Of a stretch of 64,000 bases of DNA, positions 47,535 to 59,945 are shown piece after piece. The notes below the pieces were generated by a model, which saw only the letters and a program-made list of their open reading frames with translations, ran no database searches and was not told the origin of the DNA. The position numbers and the translations under genes are program-made. Position 1 is the first letter of the stretch; every line of letters begins with the position of its first letter. Source of the stretch: Mesocentrotus franciscanus (taxonomy: Eukaryota; Echinodermata; Echinoidea; Camarodonta; Strongylocentrotidae); assembly GCA_037976565.1 (NCBI GenBank), contig CP137669.1, positions 41,380,912 through 41,444,911 of the forward strand. Reading direction: 5' to 3'.

Positions 47535-49113
47535 CAGGCGCGGATCCAGGATTTCTTAGATGAGGGGGCAAATTTGAAAATATGCGTAAATTGGCGTGAG
47601 GTCTAGGGGCAAAGCCCCGGCGGGGTCAAGGGGCGGAGCCCCCGGAAGGCCATGGGGTATGGGCATTTATTACGGTCAGATGAGCATATTTCGATACCTT
47701 ATTCATGACACTGGCAGGTCACTAATTGGCGTGGGGTCCAGGGGGCAGAGCTCCCGTAAGCTCAGGGATTTTAGGCATTAAATTACCGTAAGATGAGCAT
47801 CTAGGGGCACATCTTAGGGCCCTAGGTGGGGTTCAGGGGGCAGAGCCCCGGAAAGCTCAGGGGTTTCAGGCATTTAATTACGGTCAGATGAGCATATTTT
47901 GATACCTCATTTGTGCACTTGCAGGTCACTAATTGGCGTGGGGTTCAGGGGGGCAGAGCCCCCAGGAGCTCAGGGATTTTAGTCATTAAATTACCGTCAG
48001 ATAAGCATCCAGGGGTCCGCCTTAGGGCCCTAGGTAGGGTCAAGGGGGTAGAGCCACCGGAAGTTCAGGGATTTTAGGCATTCAATTACGGTCAAATGAG
48101 TATATTTTGCTACCTCATTATTTTGTGACACTGACAGGTCACTATTCTTTCTTTCTTTCTCTCTTTCTTTCTATTTCTCTTTAATATACTTTTTCACAAA
48201 AAGTGGGGAGGGGGGCTCGACCCCCGATCCTCGCAGTTCCGCGGGCCCTGACATGTAGGCCTCTAAATAACCATATTTCTTGCCTGACTTTAAATTTAGG
48301 AATTTGTCATTTTCCAAAAAACGCATAAAAAAGTATAATTTACTAAAAAGTGACGAACAATCTCGGAGAATTATGTCATTTCAGCAACATTTGTAAATCA
48401 CCGGAATCGAATTAGAAATAAACCACGTTTGAATTTTATTTGGGGGCAGGCCAGACCCCTAGGCCCCCAAGCCCCCATCAGTACGCCAGTGGGCCCCCCG
48501 ACCTTGTTGGCGGGAAAAATCGCAACTGATCGCCCCTACCTTTCTTCTTTCTCTTTTTTTCTTTCCCTTCCCTTCCTTTTCTCTCTTTTAGGTTTGCTGG
48601 GGAGGGAGGCAAGGCCTTTCGGCCGATCCACACGTTGTTGGCGGGATTAATTGCAACTGATCTCCCTTCTTTTCACCCTTTTCTTTTCTTCCTCTTTTTG
48701 TTCCCTTTAGCTCTCCTCTTTCCCTTTCCCTTCCTTTCTCTTTTTTGGCGGGGCGGGGGAAGAGGCAAGGGCCTTTTGACCGGCTCCCTCGATTCACAAC
48801 TTGTTGGCGAGAAAATTGCAACTGATATCCCCCTTCTTTTCCTTTCTTCCTCTTTTTCCTTTCCCTTTATCTCCTCTTTTCCTTTTTTTTTATTTCCCTT
48901 TCCTTCCTTCTCTCTTATTTTTTTGATTGGGGGGGGAGGCAACAGCCTGGGAGGCAAGGCCCTTTCGAACCCCCGATCTTCTTCTTTTACCCCCTTTTCT
49001 TTCTTTCCCTTTCTCTCCTCTTTCACTTTCCCTTCTTTTCCTTCTCTCTCTCTCTCTCTCTCTTTTTGCTGGGGAGGGGCAAGGCCCCCTGGCCCCTTTT
49101 GGATCCGCGCCTG
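47535..49113 (+). mobile_element. hAT-like 1.6 kb element, left-arm copy
   Basis: The ends CAGGCGCGGATCCAGG and, inverted, GGATCCGCGCCTG are flanked by an 8 bp duplication GCACGATG (47527-47534, 49114-49121). The interior has units of about 120-230 bp with GGGGGCAGAGCCCC hairpins and ATTACGGTCAGATGAGCAT (47580-48110), then the CCACGTTTGAATTTTATTTGG module, a CATCAGTACGCCAGTG end of another element (48476-48491) and C/T tracts alternating with TTGTTGGCG (48500-49070). It is probably an element with others nested inside. Long frames in the C/T tract are artefacts. Confidence 0.85.
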
Positions 49114-49121
49114 GCACGATG

Positions 49122-49698
49122 ATCATGGTCTCCAACTTCCAAGAGATGTTCACACCCATCATCTTATAGAAGAGTAGTTCACGGGGGGGGGATTAGGAAT
49201 CTAGCCAAGGACAACCTCGAACCGTCCTACCAACAGTTCTGAAGAGAACGTGAACACCATTATTATGCAGGTAAATGCAGAATTGTAATGCACTCGGCTT
49301 GTAACAAGGGATAAACGGAAGGCACCAATGAGGAGAATCATTGAGAATTGAGATGTCAAAACTGAAATCGACTTAGTTTTAAAAACGCAAAAACTGCTTA
49401 AAACACACACACACAAACACACATAAGAGGATGCCTGTATGACATTTATATTATTATGATTTGAATGTCTTAAATTCTAAAAGAAAGAGAGAAAGAGAAG
49501 ATAAAATAGAGTTTTAGAAAAAGAAGACACCTCAGGACCAATAAGAAAAGATAAAGATGATCAAAGTGGGAGAGAGAGAGAGTAAATAAAGGAAACACTA
49601 ACGAAAATAGGATAGAAATAATGGACATAATTTGAAACAAAAGCGGTGCCTGTCTTATAGTGCATGTGCGCTTAGAAAAATGGAACATTCGTGGTATA
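49122..49698. other. Unassigned inverted-duplication sequence
   Basis: It is shared with 56309-56841 on the other strand. Frames on the two arms encode the same peptide (VLTSQFSMILLIGAF), but they lack similarity to any family I know. A CA microsatellite lies at 49404-49422. Confidence 0.4.
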
Positions 49699-49842
49699 CA
49701 GTTGAGATCTCGGGCAAGTACCCATCGGCGCCCGCGGGCATTTGCACGCGGTAAAACATTAATATATGGGCGCAAAGCGGGTTTTCTGTAAAAAAAAATT
49801 AAAAAAAACCGCGGCTTGGGTACTTGCCCGCGATCTCTACTG
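49699..49842. mobile_element. 144 bp Tc1/mariner-like MITE, left-arm copy
   Basis: The ends CAGTTGAGATCTCGGGCAAG and, inverted, CTTGCCCGCGATCTCTACTG are flanked by TA on both sides (49697-49698, 49843-49844). CAGT termini with TA duplication fit Tc1/mariner. The matching copy is at 56160-56308 in the right arm. Confidence 0.75.
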
Positions 49843-50927
49843 TATGTGGCATTAATAGCCTAGGTAAAATATAAGGATTACTTCAAGACTCCCTAACCTC
49901 TTAGTTCCTCAAAGGTTTTATGTAGGCCGCAGCCCTGCGGTTTTTGTTAAGTTTTTTCACTTACAGTGAACCTATAAAGAGCAAAAAGTTGACCTCAAAA
50001 AAATCATTGAAGTTACATCACTTTTAGATTCTCTGTACTCATCAAGCCTATTCTAAAGATTTTTTTTTTTTTAATATTCATTCTAGCTATAAGACCTCGA
50101 GCTCATGTGGTGGCTATAAACAGGTAGGATTTTACCAAAATGATGGTCCCTGGGATGTTGATCTGAGAACCCCATATTTATTCTCTTCCTTCTCGTAATG
50201 ATATTGCGATTGATTTGAAGTTCATACGGCGGTCATATTGGACTTTATCAAAATGGCAGCAACAATATAATAATAGAAACCTTATCATCTTATGAGACCT
50301 TCAGCTCAAATGGCAGCCATTTTGATTTGGGTGACCACAGGGGGCACCCTTCTTAGCGCCCAGCAAAAATCAAAATAGTATGGTATAGTCGACATATGGG
50401 CCAAATTTGGTGCTTTTAGAACAATCTGCACCAAACTGCCCTATATTGCCTTAACATCCCCCACTATTTTGTTATCTCCAATAAATTGACGTTTTTACAG
50501 GACGTGCATTTTGAGTGGAAACACATTCTACATGTACCGTATATAACAATATCCACATAGGCCGAAAACTTAAAAGGCACACACCACCTGAGACACAATC
50601 TTAAATGATTATTTTTTCTGTAAGTTTCAGTTTAAAAAAAAAAACATATATTGACATACTTGCTATGTGTTTTATACTTAAATTAGCATATTTTTGACAT
50701 TTTCAAAACGTAATGTTCTTGATCCGTAAACATGGAAATAGCCCTAGTGATCACATCCACTACAAACTTTAGGGCCAACAAGCACATTCTGATAGGGGTC
50801 CTAACCAACAGGAACAATCATTTAAGTTTGTGTCTCAGGTGGTGTGTGCCTTTTCAGTTTTTTGGCCCATGGCCTTTTACTGCTATATTAAATATATATA
50901 TGAGAATTGTCATATACGGTACATGTT

Positions 50928-53037
50928 CGGTGCCAGGTAAAAATGTTAGAGGTAAAAATGTCAGAGGTAATTATTTGTCTGAGGTAATAATGTCAGAGGT
51001 AAAAATGTCAGAGGTACAATAAAATGTCGGGGTAAAAATCAGCGCCGTCATAATATCTCAGCACTTTATCACACAAAATGTCGAGACGTAAGCTACTGGG
51101 CTAGTCTATTATATTCCCTTCTTCCATATCATAATGTGTATTTTATAAATGACTGTGTACTGTACTTCGTATATGTCCTGAGGATAATACAATGTGGAAA
51201 ATAAATATGAAACTTATATGTTGTGATCACGTTTGCATATATGAATTTCTAACATTTTTCGATATTTGAAATTGGTTGATGTTTCAATGTTTATTTGGTT
51301 TTGAGGAAAGTGCATAGAATATCAAGATTGAATAAGATAAAAACAGGGAATCATTTATAAAGATCGCACAGAAATTCCACATAGTCAGTCATCAGACCTA
51401 TCTTCATGTTCATCCCAGCAAAGACTGTTATGACAAGAAAACATTAAGACAAAGATACAGATGCTTTTCCCCCTCATCAATACTTTATTACAAAAGTTTA
51501 ACAAACAATATCAAAGCTTCGCTTGAAGAATGTCAGATAGACGGCCTACATGTAGTAAACGTTGAGACATATCTAGCCAGGTATTTTGTCTTGTGCTTTC
51601 GACTTTTAAGCAGTACGTTTCGAAAGGCAGAAATTATTGTATTTTGGGGTTTAAACATAACACAGTGTAACTTTATATAATAACATCATGTTTGTGATTT
51701 AAAAACGTGAGAGAAATACAGTTTAAGTCCCTCAAATTAAACTGTTTTTTATTTCTGCCAAATTCAGGATGCATTTTGTTTAATGTGTAGACTTGTACGA
51801 CAGGGGCGGATCCAGCCGGCGGCAAGGGAGGGGGCCTAAAAAGGGGTCCACTTCGTGCGAAAATTGGAAAATCGTGCCGGTCGATTTTTCGCTCAGTGGG
51901 GAGGGTAGTGAGCAAAAAAAAATGTTGGCACCCGAAAAAATTTCCTCCAGGAAGGGTAATTTTTCCCACCGCCACCCCTTTGGGCGCCAGGGGTAGTGAG
52001 CGCAATTTTTCTTTTTTTGGCACCCGAAAATTTTTTCCCCCTACGGGAAGGGTGATTTTTTCCAACGCCACCCCTTAGGCGCCAGGAGGGGCCCATCTTC
52101 TTTTTCAAAAAAGGGTGTTTTTACCTGTTTTTTTTGCTAGGAGGGCCCGGGCCCCAGGCCCCCCCCCCCTGGATCCGCCACTGTTGTACGAATATGTACC
52201 TGCTGGAAACTGCGTTTTGAAGCAGATGAAACAGTTACTTTTAACATTGAGCCCCCTCCCCAGGCGGTTACCCCCTCAGGGGCCCAATGGGGCCACCCTG
52301 GGAACTGTTATGAACACCTTTTATTCTTCATCTAAGAAGGTATCTACATATCTTGACTGCTGAGTCTGAATATGTTTGAAATCTACATAGGTTGGGCCCT
52401 TTCGGGCCCTCCCCTTTGTCCCCTACCCCTAAGGATGATTCCTGGCAAGTTTGGTTAAAATCTGACAATGCGTTTTTAGGAAGAAGGTGAAAATGTAAAA
52501 GGTTTACGGACGACGGACGGGGACGGCGGCAATAGCTCACCTTGAGCCTCCGGCCCCGGTGAGCTAAAAAAAAATAATGATTATGGTAGTATTTGGGTTT
52601 AAAATAGGGCAAGAAGGAGCAACAGAAGTGAAGATTTTTTTGTTTTGTTTAGGCTTGAAAGATGTACTCTGTGATTCATGGTCTTGGTGTACAAGCCGGG
52701 GGACGGAGTAGCCCCCCCCCCCGCCACCTCCCCTCGGCAATAATCGGGCAAAAAGTCACAATTTTGGTCCGAAAGGTAAACATAGTTAAAGAAAGAAGAA
52801 TATAAAGCAGCGTTAAAATAATGACTGCAGAGAATCCTTCGTTATTATTTTTTTCGAAAAGCCTAATATACAACCATTACCAATATTAAACCTGGAACAT
52901 GCTTTTGTTTTGATTTTTTTACCTCTGACATTTTTACATCTGACACTATTTCCTCTGACATTTTTACCTCTGACATTTGAAGCTCTAACATTTTTACCTC
53001 GGATATTTTTACCTCAGACATTTTTACACCGAGCCCA
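50928..53037. mobile_element. Foldback-like element with short-repeat inverted ends
   Basis: The left end (50930-51043) holds GAGGTAAAAATGTCA-type repeats of about 16 bp; the right end (52917-53030) holds the same motif inverted, TGACATTTTTACCTC. The pentamer ATGTT flanks the whole (50923-50927, 53038-53042). The locus at 23925 lacks the insert. The interior is AT-rich with a nested hAT-like MITE (51801-52183) and a GC-rich module with AATAGCTCACCTTGAGCC (52530s). Terminal inverted repeats built from short direct repeats are typical of Foldback elements. No long ORF is present. Confidence 0.65.
51801..52183 (+). mobile_element. hAT-like MITE, sister of 46618
   Basis: The ends CAGGGGCGGATCCAGCC and, inverted, GGATCCGCCACTG are flanked by a perfect 8 bp duplication TTGTACGA (51793-51800, 52184-52191). 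It is longer than the 46618 copy because a block around GGCGCCAGG is repeated. Confidence 0.9.
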
Positions 53038-54582
53038 ATGTTCAGTGTGTTTCCACTCAAAATGCGCATCCGGTAAAAAGACATCAATTCATTTGGGATT
53101 TTAAAAAATGACGTATTCATCACGTTATCTGATCGTTTTTTTTTAGTGTGTCAAAAACTTTGCAATATAATTCGTTTTTATAGCCCCATATTCTGAGTAA
53201 ATCACACTTTTATGCTCATTGCGCCATACATATATGTGTAATATCCAACATTCAAATGTATATTTGACGGGTTTATTACTTCAAACTTTTAATGAAAACT
53301 ATATCAATTAAAATGTCTTTATCAGATAATTCATATTCGGTCAAAAAATTTGAAACTATGATTTTGAACATTCTTTCATATTTTTGAGCCAAAAATGACA
53401 TTTTTAGTAAAAAAAAGTGCGAGTGGCATCCACCCGTATCTTATTCCTTAGTATTTTTGCAAGAGTTTAAGCATGGATACCATGCAAGTCCCTAAAACGC
53501 CTTGAAAGACGCTCCACTACCCCTGGTCTGTGTACGAGAATTTCCAACTGTCTACTGGATTCTACTCCAGATTCAGAAGCTTTTTGTCCCCAGGTAATAG
53601 AAAGTATTTATCCTTCCGAAATTTCCGCAATGTACATGAAGGAGAGACCTGCCACTCGATTCATTCCATATTTTTTCACGCCGTGTACGGTTCCAATAAG
53701 ATTATAGATTTCCCTCTGAAAGAAGAGTCGTAAAGATAGCAGAAAGGTTTCGAAAACTGTGTTTTTAGACTTTTTATGTGAAAGTCACATGAAGCTCATT
53801 TGAAGCGAGTGTTTCTGATTATGTAGATTTCATTATTTTGACAACATACTAACTGTAGGTCGATTCATTTCCTATAAAGAAAACCAGTAAATATGGAAAC
53901 ACTGGTAAAATATATGTATCTTAGGGGTGGTGGAGCATTTTTCAAAGGGAGGGGGAACAGCATAAAGGACGCTTCGAAATAAAAACAGGGGAAAAAACCG
54001 ACAAAATGTGAACTGAGGCAGGAAAACTTCATTTGGAGAAATTGAAACCCTCACATTCTAGTTAATACATTATCAAGGATCATCTTCGTCATTGTTTCTA
54101 TCTTGACATGAATCTGTATGTAGATACTGCTTCCAGCTTTCCACATCATACTTTGTCCTTGTGTGTAATGTTCTTACGATTCATTAACATGTCGCGCAAC
54201 CATCTGGTGAGCCTTTTAGTCGTCAAACTTTTGTTTAAAAGATATTTATAAAATTTTTAACAAGTCCATTGAAAAGCAAGATCTTTCGCACCTCATGCCT
54301 AATATAAAAAAGAGTATTCTGGGCCCTGTTTCATTAGACTTGTTACCATTTACAAGTGCCAAAATGTTGTTACAAATTTGTCCACAGCCAATTGACAAAT
54401 GCAAAGATTATCAGATATTCTACGTGTCACTGATACGACATTTTATGAAACACGGACCCAAACGGAATCCTGATGTTATTCACATTCATATCATTTTATT
54501 AACAAAGTGCACCGGTGCCTATCAATTGTAATATTCTCTTCTCCTTGCTTAACATTCTTTTGCACTGTATAACGGCATGATA

Positions 54583-55042
54583 GGGACTTTTAGATTTTAC
54601 ACGACGAGTACGTGGACTGCCACGGTGACATCCTCTTAAGGCCCGGTCACACAGCCTTTCGCGTCTGTATCGCGGGTAAAATTTCGCGATTTTTTTTTTT
54701 GCCCGCGGTTGCCCGTGGTGGAAAATGTGCAAAATTGGCTTACCCGCGGTTTACCCGTGGTATGCCCGCGGAACAGACGCCGGCGACTGTTCCGCGTCCT
54801 TATCGCGGGTGAAGCGCGGCGGTACCGCGTCTTTATCGCGACCTCAAAGCGTCCAACAGCGTCTGCTTCACGGGCAGAAATTGTTGGCCGTGATTCGGCC
54901 GCGATACGCCCGTGGAGGGCTGTGTGACCGGGCCTTAAGGTAATGTGACGTCCTTTAAAGGCACTGCCGGGCACGGGCCAGTGCTCTGAAAGAATGGCAC
55001 ACGTGGCAGTCCACTACGTCGACGTGCAAATCTAAAAGTCCC
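54583..55042. mobile_element. TIR element with TA target sites, carrying a nested element
   Basis: The ends GGGACTTTTAGATTT and, inverted, AAATCTAAAAGTCCC have TA outside each (54581-54582, 55043-55044), and subterminal GTGGACTGCCACG is also inverted. The paralogous locus near 29794 lacks it. There is no coding capacity. Confidence 0.75.
54640..54934. mobile_element. TTAA-flanked MITE nested in 54583-55042
   Basis: GGCCCGGTCACACAGCC and, inverted, GGCTGTGTGACCGGGCC form the ends. TTAA lies directly outside both (54636-54639, 54935-54938), as for piggyBac or Kolobok transposition. The interior is rich in CGCGGGTA-type repeats. The small frames here are artefacts. Confidence 0.8.
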
Positions 55043-55524
55043 TAATATGAGGGGTTTGTGAAGACGTACATGCATATCCCTGTCAAAAGCGTTGCAATAA
55101 GTTGGACGATATGCAACTATGTGCGCCATCTTGATTGCATCTGAAGCCCAAATTAGGAGTAGATATTAATGAATTAATCTTCTTCCGACAAAGTTTTCAT
55201 TATCGAAGGAGTCTCTACGTTGTCAACGTTCTTTTGGAATTTATATTACGAAGGTTACAATAGCAGCTGCCATCGATCTTGGGTGAGATTGTATTGTGTG
55301 TTGCTCTGATGGAGTATGAAAAATTTGGGATTTTAAGAACGGAAGTGAGATAAAAATGTAAAAGAGAAGAAACGAGTGTATCTGGAATGTAGGAGGACTA
55401 TGTAGTTTGAGGTGTATTTCTGAGTTTGTGAGAAGTGTCAGATGCAAACAGGGTGGGAAAAGAAGGTGTTATAATCTTCTGATGTACATGTAGATGAAGA
55501 TGAATGAAGCAGTATATTTTACCT

Positions 55525-55603
55525 CTTTGTGCTTTATGTAATGCAGAACTGAATTTCCAAATTGACCAATAAAATTAATCTGAATCTGAATCTGAATCTG
55601 AAT
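55525..55603 (+). mobile_element. Short non-LTR 3' fragment with TGAATC tail
   Basis: About 75 bp ending in four TGAATC repeats (about 55578-55602) interrupts sequence that is continuous in the paralogue (TATATTTTACTTCTATTTTC near 30357). The repeated hexamer tail suggests insertion by target-primed reverse transcription. Confidence 0.65.
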
Positions 55604-56159
55604 CTATTTTCTTCTATATAAACTAATGATTTAAAGCTAATTATGTAGTAGATCCCTTCTTTCTCTTTTCTTTATTATAACAATTATAACAAACCTTTTT
55701 TTGATAAACGATTAACACTAGAACTGCAATCGTATTAGGACGATGTGCAAGTATTGACGCCCATTTTTACGTGGCAGACGAAAAAGCATCCCTCGGACTA
55801 TATACATCAACTTTTTATAGGGCAGTTTGGTGCAGATTGTTCTAAAAGCACCAAATTTGGCCCATATGTCGACTATACCATACTATTTTGATTTTTGCTG
55901 GGCGCTAAGAAGGGTGCCCCCTGTGGTCACCCAAATCAAAATGGCTGCCATTTGAGCTCAAGGTCTCATAAGATGATAAGGTTTCTATTATTATATTATT
56001 GCTGCCATTTCTACTTTTTGCTCTTTATAGGTTCACTGTAAGTGACAAAACTAAACAAAAACCGTAGGGCTGCGGCCTACATAAAACCTTTGAGGAACTA
56101 AGAGGTTAGGGAGTCTTGAAGTAATCCTTATATTTTACCCAGGCTATTAATGCAACGTA

Positions 56160-56308
56160 CAGTAGAGATCGCGGGCAAGTACCCAAGCCGCGGTTTTTTT
56201 TTTGGTTTTTTTTCTTTACAGAAAACCCGCTTTGCGCCCGTGTATTAATGTTTTACCGCGTGCAAATGCCCGCGGGCGCCGATGGGTACTTGCCCGAGAT
56301 CTCAACTG
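56160..56308. mobile_element. Tc1/mariner-like MITE, right-arm copy
   Basis: The ends CAGTAGAGATCGCGGGCAAG and CTTGCCCGAGATCTCAACTG have TA outside both. It is orthologous to 49699-49842, so the insertion is older than the inverted duplication. Confidence 0.75.
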
Positions 56309-56849
56309 TATACCACGAATGTTCCATTTGTCTAAGTGCACATGCACTATAAGACTATTCTGGTTAGTGTTTCCTTTATTATTTTACTCTCTCTCTCTCT
56401 CTCTCTCCCACTTTGATCATCTTTATCTTTTCTTATTGGTCCTGAGGTGTCTTCTTTTTCTAAAACTCTCTTTTATCTTCTCTTTCTCTCTTTCTTTTAG
56501 AATTGAAGACATTCAAATCATAATAATATAAATGTCATACAGTCATCCTCTTATGTGTGTGTGTTTTAAGCAGTTTTTGCGTTATTAAAACTAAGTCGAT
56601 TTCAGTTTTGACATCTCAATTCTCAATGATTCTCCTCATTGGTGCCTTCCGTTCATCCCTTGTTACAAGCCGAGTGCATTACAATTCTGCATTTACCTGC
56701 ATAATAATGGTGTTCACGTTCTCTTCAGAACTGTTGGTAGGACGGTTCGAGGTTGTCCTTGGCTAGCTTCCTAATCCCCCGTGAACTACTCTTCTATAAG
56801 ATGATGGGTGTGAACATCTCTTGGAAGTTGGAGACCATGATCATCGTGT

Positions 56850-58400
56850 CAGGCGCGGATCCAAGAGGGGCCAGGGGACCTTGCCCCCCTCCCCCAGCAA
56901 AAAAAAAGAGAGAAGGAAAAGAAGGGAAAGTGAAAGAGGAGAGAAAGGGAAAGAAAGAAGAGGAAGAAGAAAAGAAAAGGGGTAAAAGAAGAAGATCGGG
57001 GGGCCGAAAGGGTCTTGCCTCCCAGGCTGTTGCCTCCCCCATCAAAAAAATAAGAGAGAAGGAAGGAAAGGGAAATAAAAAAAGGAAAAGAGGAGATAAA
57101 GGGAAAGGAAAAAGAGGAAGAAAGGAAAAGAAGGGGGATATCAGTTGCAATTTTCTCGCCAACAAGTTGTTGCCTCTTCCCCCGCCCCGCCCCAAAAAAG
57201 AGAGAAGGAAGGGAAAGGGAAAGAGAGCTAAAAGGGAACAAAAAAGAGGAAGAAGAAAAGAAAAGGGTGAAAAGAAGGGGAGATCAGTTGCGATTAATCC
57301 CGCCAACAACGTGTGGATGGGCCGAAAGGCCTTGCATCCCTCCCCCAGCAAACCTAAAAGAGAGAGAAGGAAGGGAAGGGAAAGAAAAAAAGAGAAAGAA
57401 GAAAGGTAGGGAGATAAGTTGCGATTTTTCCCGCCAACAAGGTCGGGGGCCCACTGGCGTACTGAGGGGGCTTGGGGGCCTAGGGGTCTGGCCTGCCCCC
57501 AAATAAAATTCAAACGTGGTTTACTTCTAATTCGATTCCGGTGATTTACAAATGTTGCTGAAATGACATAATTCTCCGAGATTGTTCGTCACTTTTTAGT
57601 AAATTATACTTTTTTATGCGTTTTTTGGAAAATGACAAATTCCTAAATTTAAAGTCAGGCACGAAATATGCTTATTTAGAGGCCTACATGTCAGGGCCCG
57701 CGGAACGGCGAGGCTCGGTGGTCTCGAGCCCCCCCCCACTTTTTGTGAAAAAGTATATTAAAGAGAAATAGAAAGAAAGAGAGAAAGAAAGAAAGAATAG
57801 TGACCTGTCAGTGTCACAAAATAATGAGGTAGCAAAATATACTCATTTGACCGTAATTGAATGCCTAAAACCCTGAACTTCCGGTGGCTCTACCCTTGAC
57901 CCTTCCTAGAACCCTCAGGCGGACCCCTGGATGCTTATCTGACGGTAATTTAATGACTAAAACCCCTGAGCTTCTGGGGGCTCCGCCCCCTGGACCCCAC
58001 GCCAATTAGTGACCTGCAAGTGCACAAATAAGGTATCAAAATATGCTCATCTGACCGTAATTAAATGCCTGAAACCCTGAGCTTTCGGGGCTCTGCCCCC
58101 TGAACCCCACCTAAGCCCCTAAGATGTGCCCCTAGATGCTCATCTTACGGTAATTTAATGCCTAAAACCCCTGAGCTTACGGGAGCTCTGCCCCCTGGAC
58201 CCCACGCCAATTAGTGACCTGCCAGTGTCATGAATAAGGTATCGAAATATGCTCATCTGACCGTAATAAATGCCCATACCCCATGGCTTCCGGGGCTCCG
58301 CCCTTGACCCCGCCGGGGCTTTGCCCCTAGACCTCACGCCAATTTACGCATATTTTCAAATTTGCCCCCCTCCTCCTAAGAAATCCTGGATCCGCGCCTG
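56850..58400 (-). mobile_element. hAT-like 1.6 kb element, right-arm copy
   Basis: The ends match the left-arm copy. The target duplication is CATCGTGT (56842-56849) against CATCGTGC (58401-58408), one base decayed. Purine-rich frames such as 56753-57409 arise from the tract and are not genes. Confidence 0.85.
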
Positions 58401-59219
58401 CATCGTGCTACAGTAATGCAGAAGTTGAGTTGTCCGAATGGTAGAGCGCTTTGTTGGGGGAAACCATGTGACCATCGAAAACCAAGTAGTTGCTATTATT
58501 GCAATGCTTTCGATGAAAAGATTCCAGTCCTCTGTTTGTTTTGGGCCAAGACAAAATACATATTGTAGAGCCTAATACAGAGTTCTGTACTGAAGATGCA
58601 GGCACAGGGTCCCCATCTGATGAAACACTATATTGGTATAGCTACTTGCTGTGGGCAACATCCTCGACATTTTAAAGCATCGAACCAAGTTTCTTTGTCA
58701 TTCGCCAATACACTTCTAGGCGACCTATATAGCATAACAACGTATGATCAATCGAAATTGGGTTCACATTGGGGTATAAGTCTTTCGAGCTCCCTATAGT
58801 ACAATGCTGTCTTCTTTACTGTATGGAGAATGTTCATGAGAAGCTCACAAAGTCAGCATCATCCACACGTAAGTTGACACATTACATCCAGAGGAATTCA
58901 GGCATCTGTAATGTTTCTTGTGGCAAATTTCTGCAGAGATCACGAAGCGCTGCTTCTATAAAGATTCACTACAAATAGTACTGGAGGCAGACTGTCTCAT
59001 TGTAGGGTGCAGATCAGTGTTAAAGGGTCACACATTCCTTTCTGCAGCCGTGGTTCTAGAGATGTTTCCGCTAGAAGAATTCGGATGATGCATAATTTCG
59101 ATTTTTCTAGGAACGTCTCAAGAACTTCTATCAACCTGTCTCTTCTGATTAGAGGCCATCAAAGCCTGACTCATATCCAGGCCGAGGATTTCTGCACATG
59201 GAATAACTATCAATACCCT

Positions 59220-59945
59220 TTTAAATAAATCAAAACCTAAATTACCCACATATATTATGAATGATGGTAAAATTATTGAAAATGATCAATCTATCGCGGA
59301 TGAATTTAATTCGTATTTTATTTTCTCATGTTCTGGGTTTGATGCAAATAATCACCTAGCTCAAGTTAATACTATTTCTCATACTGATTACCTACATGTC
59401 CCAACTTATTCTTCATTATTTTTAAGCCTATATCACAAAATGAATTGATTGAAGTGTGTAAATCATTAAGAAATACAAAGTGTTGTGAATATGATAACAT
59501 AGGTTGCAATGTACTCAAACAAATCATTCATGCTATTGTAAAACCGTTGGTCTACATTTTTAATATATCATTGTCCACTGGTACGTTTCCAAGCAAACTT
59601 AAAATTGCGAAGATTATTCCTATTTTTAAAAAAAGACGATCGTCATTCATTAAAAAATTATCGACCAATATATTTGTTACCTTGTATATCAAAATGATTA
59701 GAAAATGTGTTTATAATCGATTGTATAGTTTTCTTTCTAAACATAATATACTTACTGATTGCCAATTTGGATTTCAACGTAACCATTCCACAACCCATGC
59801 TTTGATTGATTTGCAGGATAAAGTGACATTAGCAATGGAAAAAAATAACTTTCGATTGGAATATTTATGGATTTATCAAAAGCATTTGATATAGTAGATC
59901 ATTCAATTCTTTTGTCCAAATTGAACTTTTATGGTGTACGTGGAA
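59220..59945 (+). pseudogene. Non-LTR reverse transcriptase, right-arm copy, truncated
   Basis: The 59257-59448 and 59445-59894 frames encode the N-terminal linker and the fingers region (KLKIAKIIPIFKK, then LTDCQFGFQRNHSTTHALID). It breaks off at 59945 in the equivalent of left-arm base 45700 and joins directly to the Helitron end region (AGGTGATACG). The palm with its YADD box and everything after it is missing, which shows that this arm lost DNA. Confidence 0.8.

Larger units (their letters stand above)
40640..50445 (+). repeat. Left arm of the large inverted duplication
   Basis: Read in reverse complement, this segment matches 55816-61789 from end to end, with gaps. Landmarks: GACGTGCAGTGACAC (40651) against CACTGCACGTC (61780); GAACCCGGGCTATGC against GCATAGCCCGGGTTC; non-LTR reverse transcriptase; 46570-46615 against 59030-59090; a hAT-like element in both; a 144 bp MITE in both; CCAAATTTGGTGCTTTTAGAAC (50401) against 55840s. 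Gaps in the right arm correspond to about 42793-45699 and 49991-50250. The left arm additionally carries a SINE (42066) and a hAT-like MITE (46618). Confidence 0.85.
50467..55815 (+). repeat. Diverged copy of 23233-30790 at the centre of the inverted duplication
   Basis: Matching blocks in the same order and orientation are 50467-50927 with 23233-23923, 53043-53505 with about 23925-24440, 53512-53602 with 26289-26368, and 53602-55815 with 28836-30790. The first copy has extra DNA at 24440-26288 and 26369-28835. The second has extra DNA at 50928-53037 and 54583-55042. The join with the right arm at 55815/55816 truncates the GACGCCC module. Confidence 0.8.
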
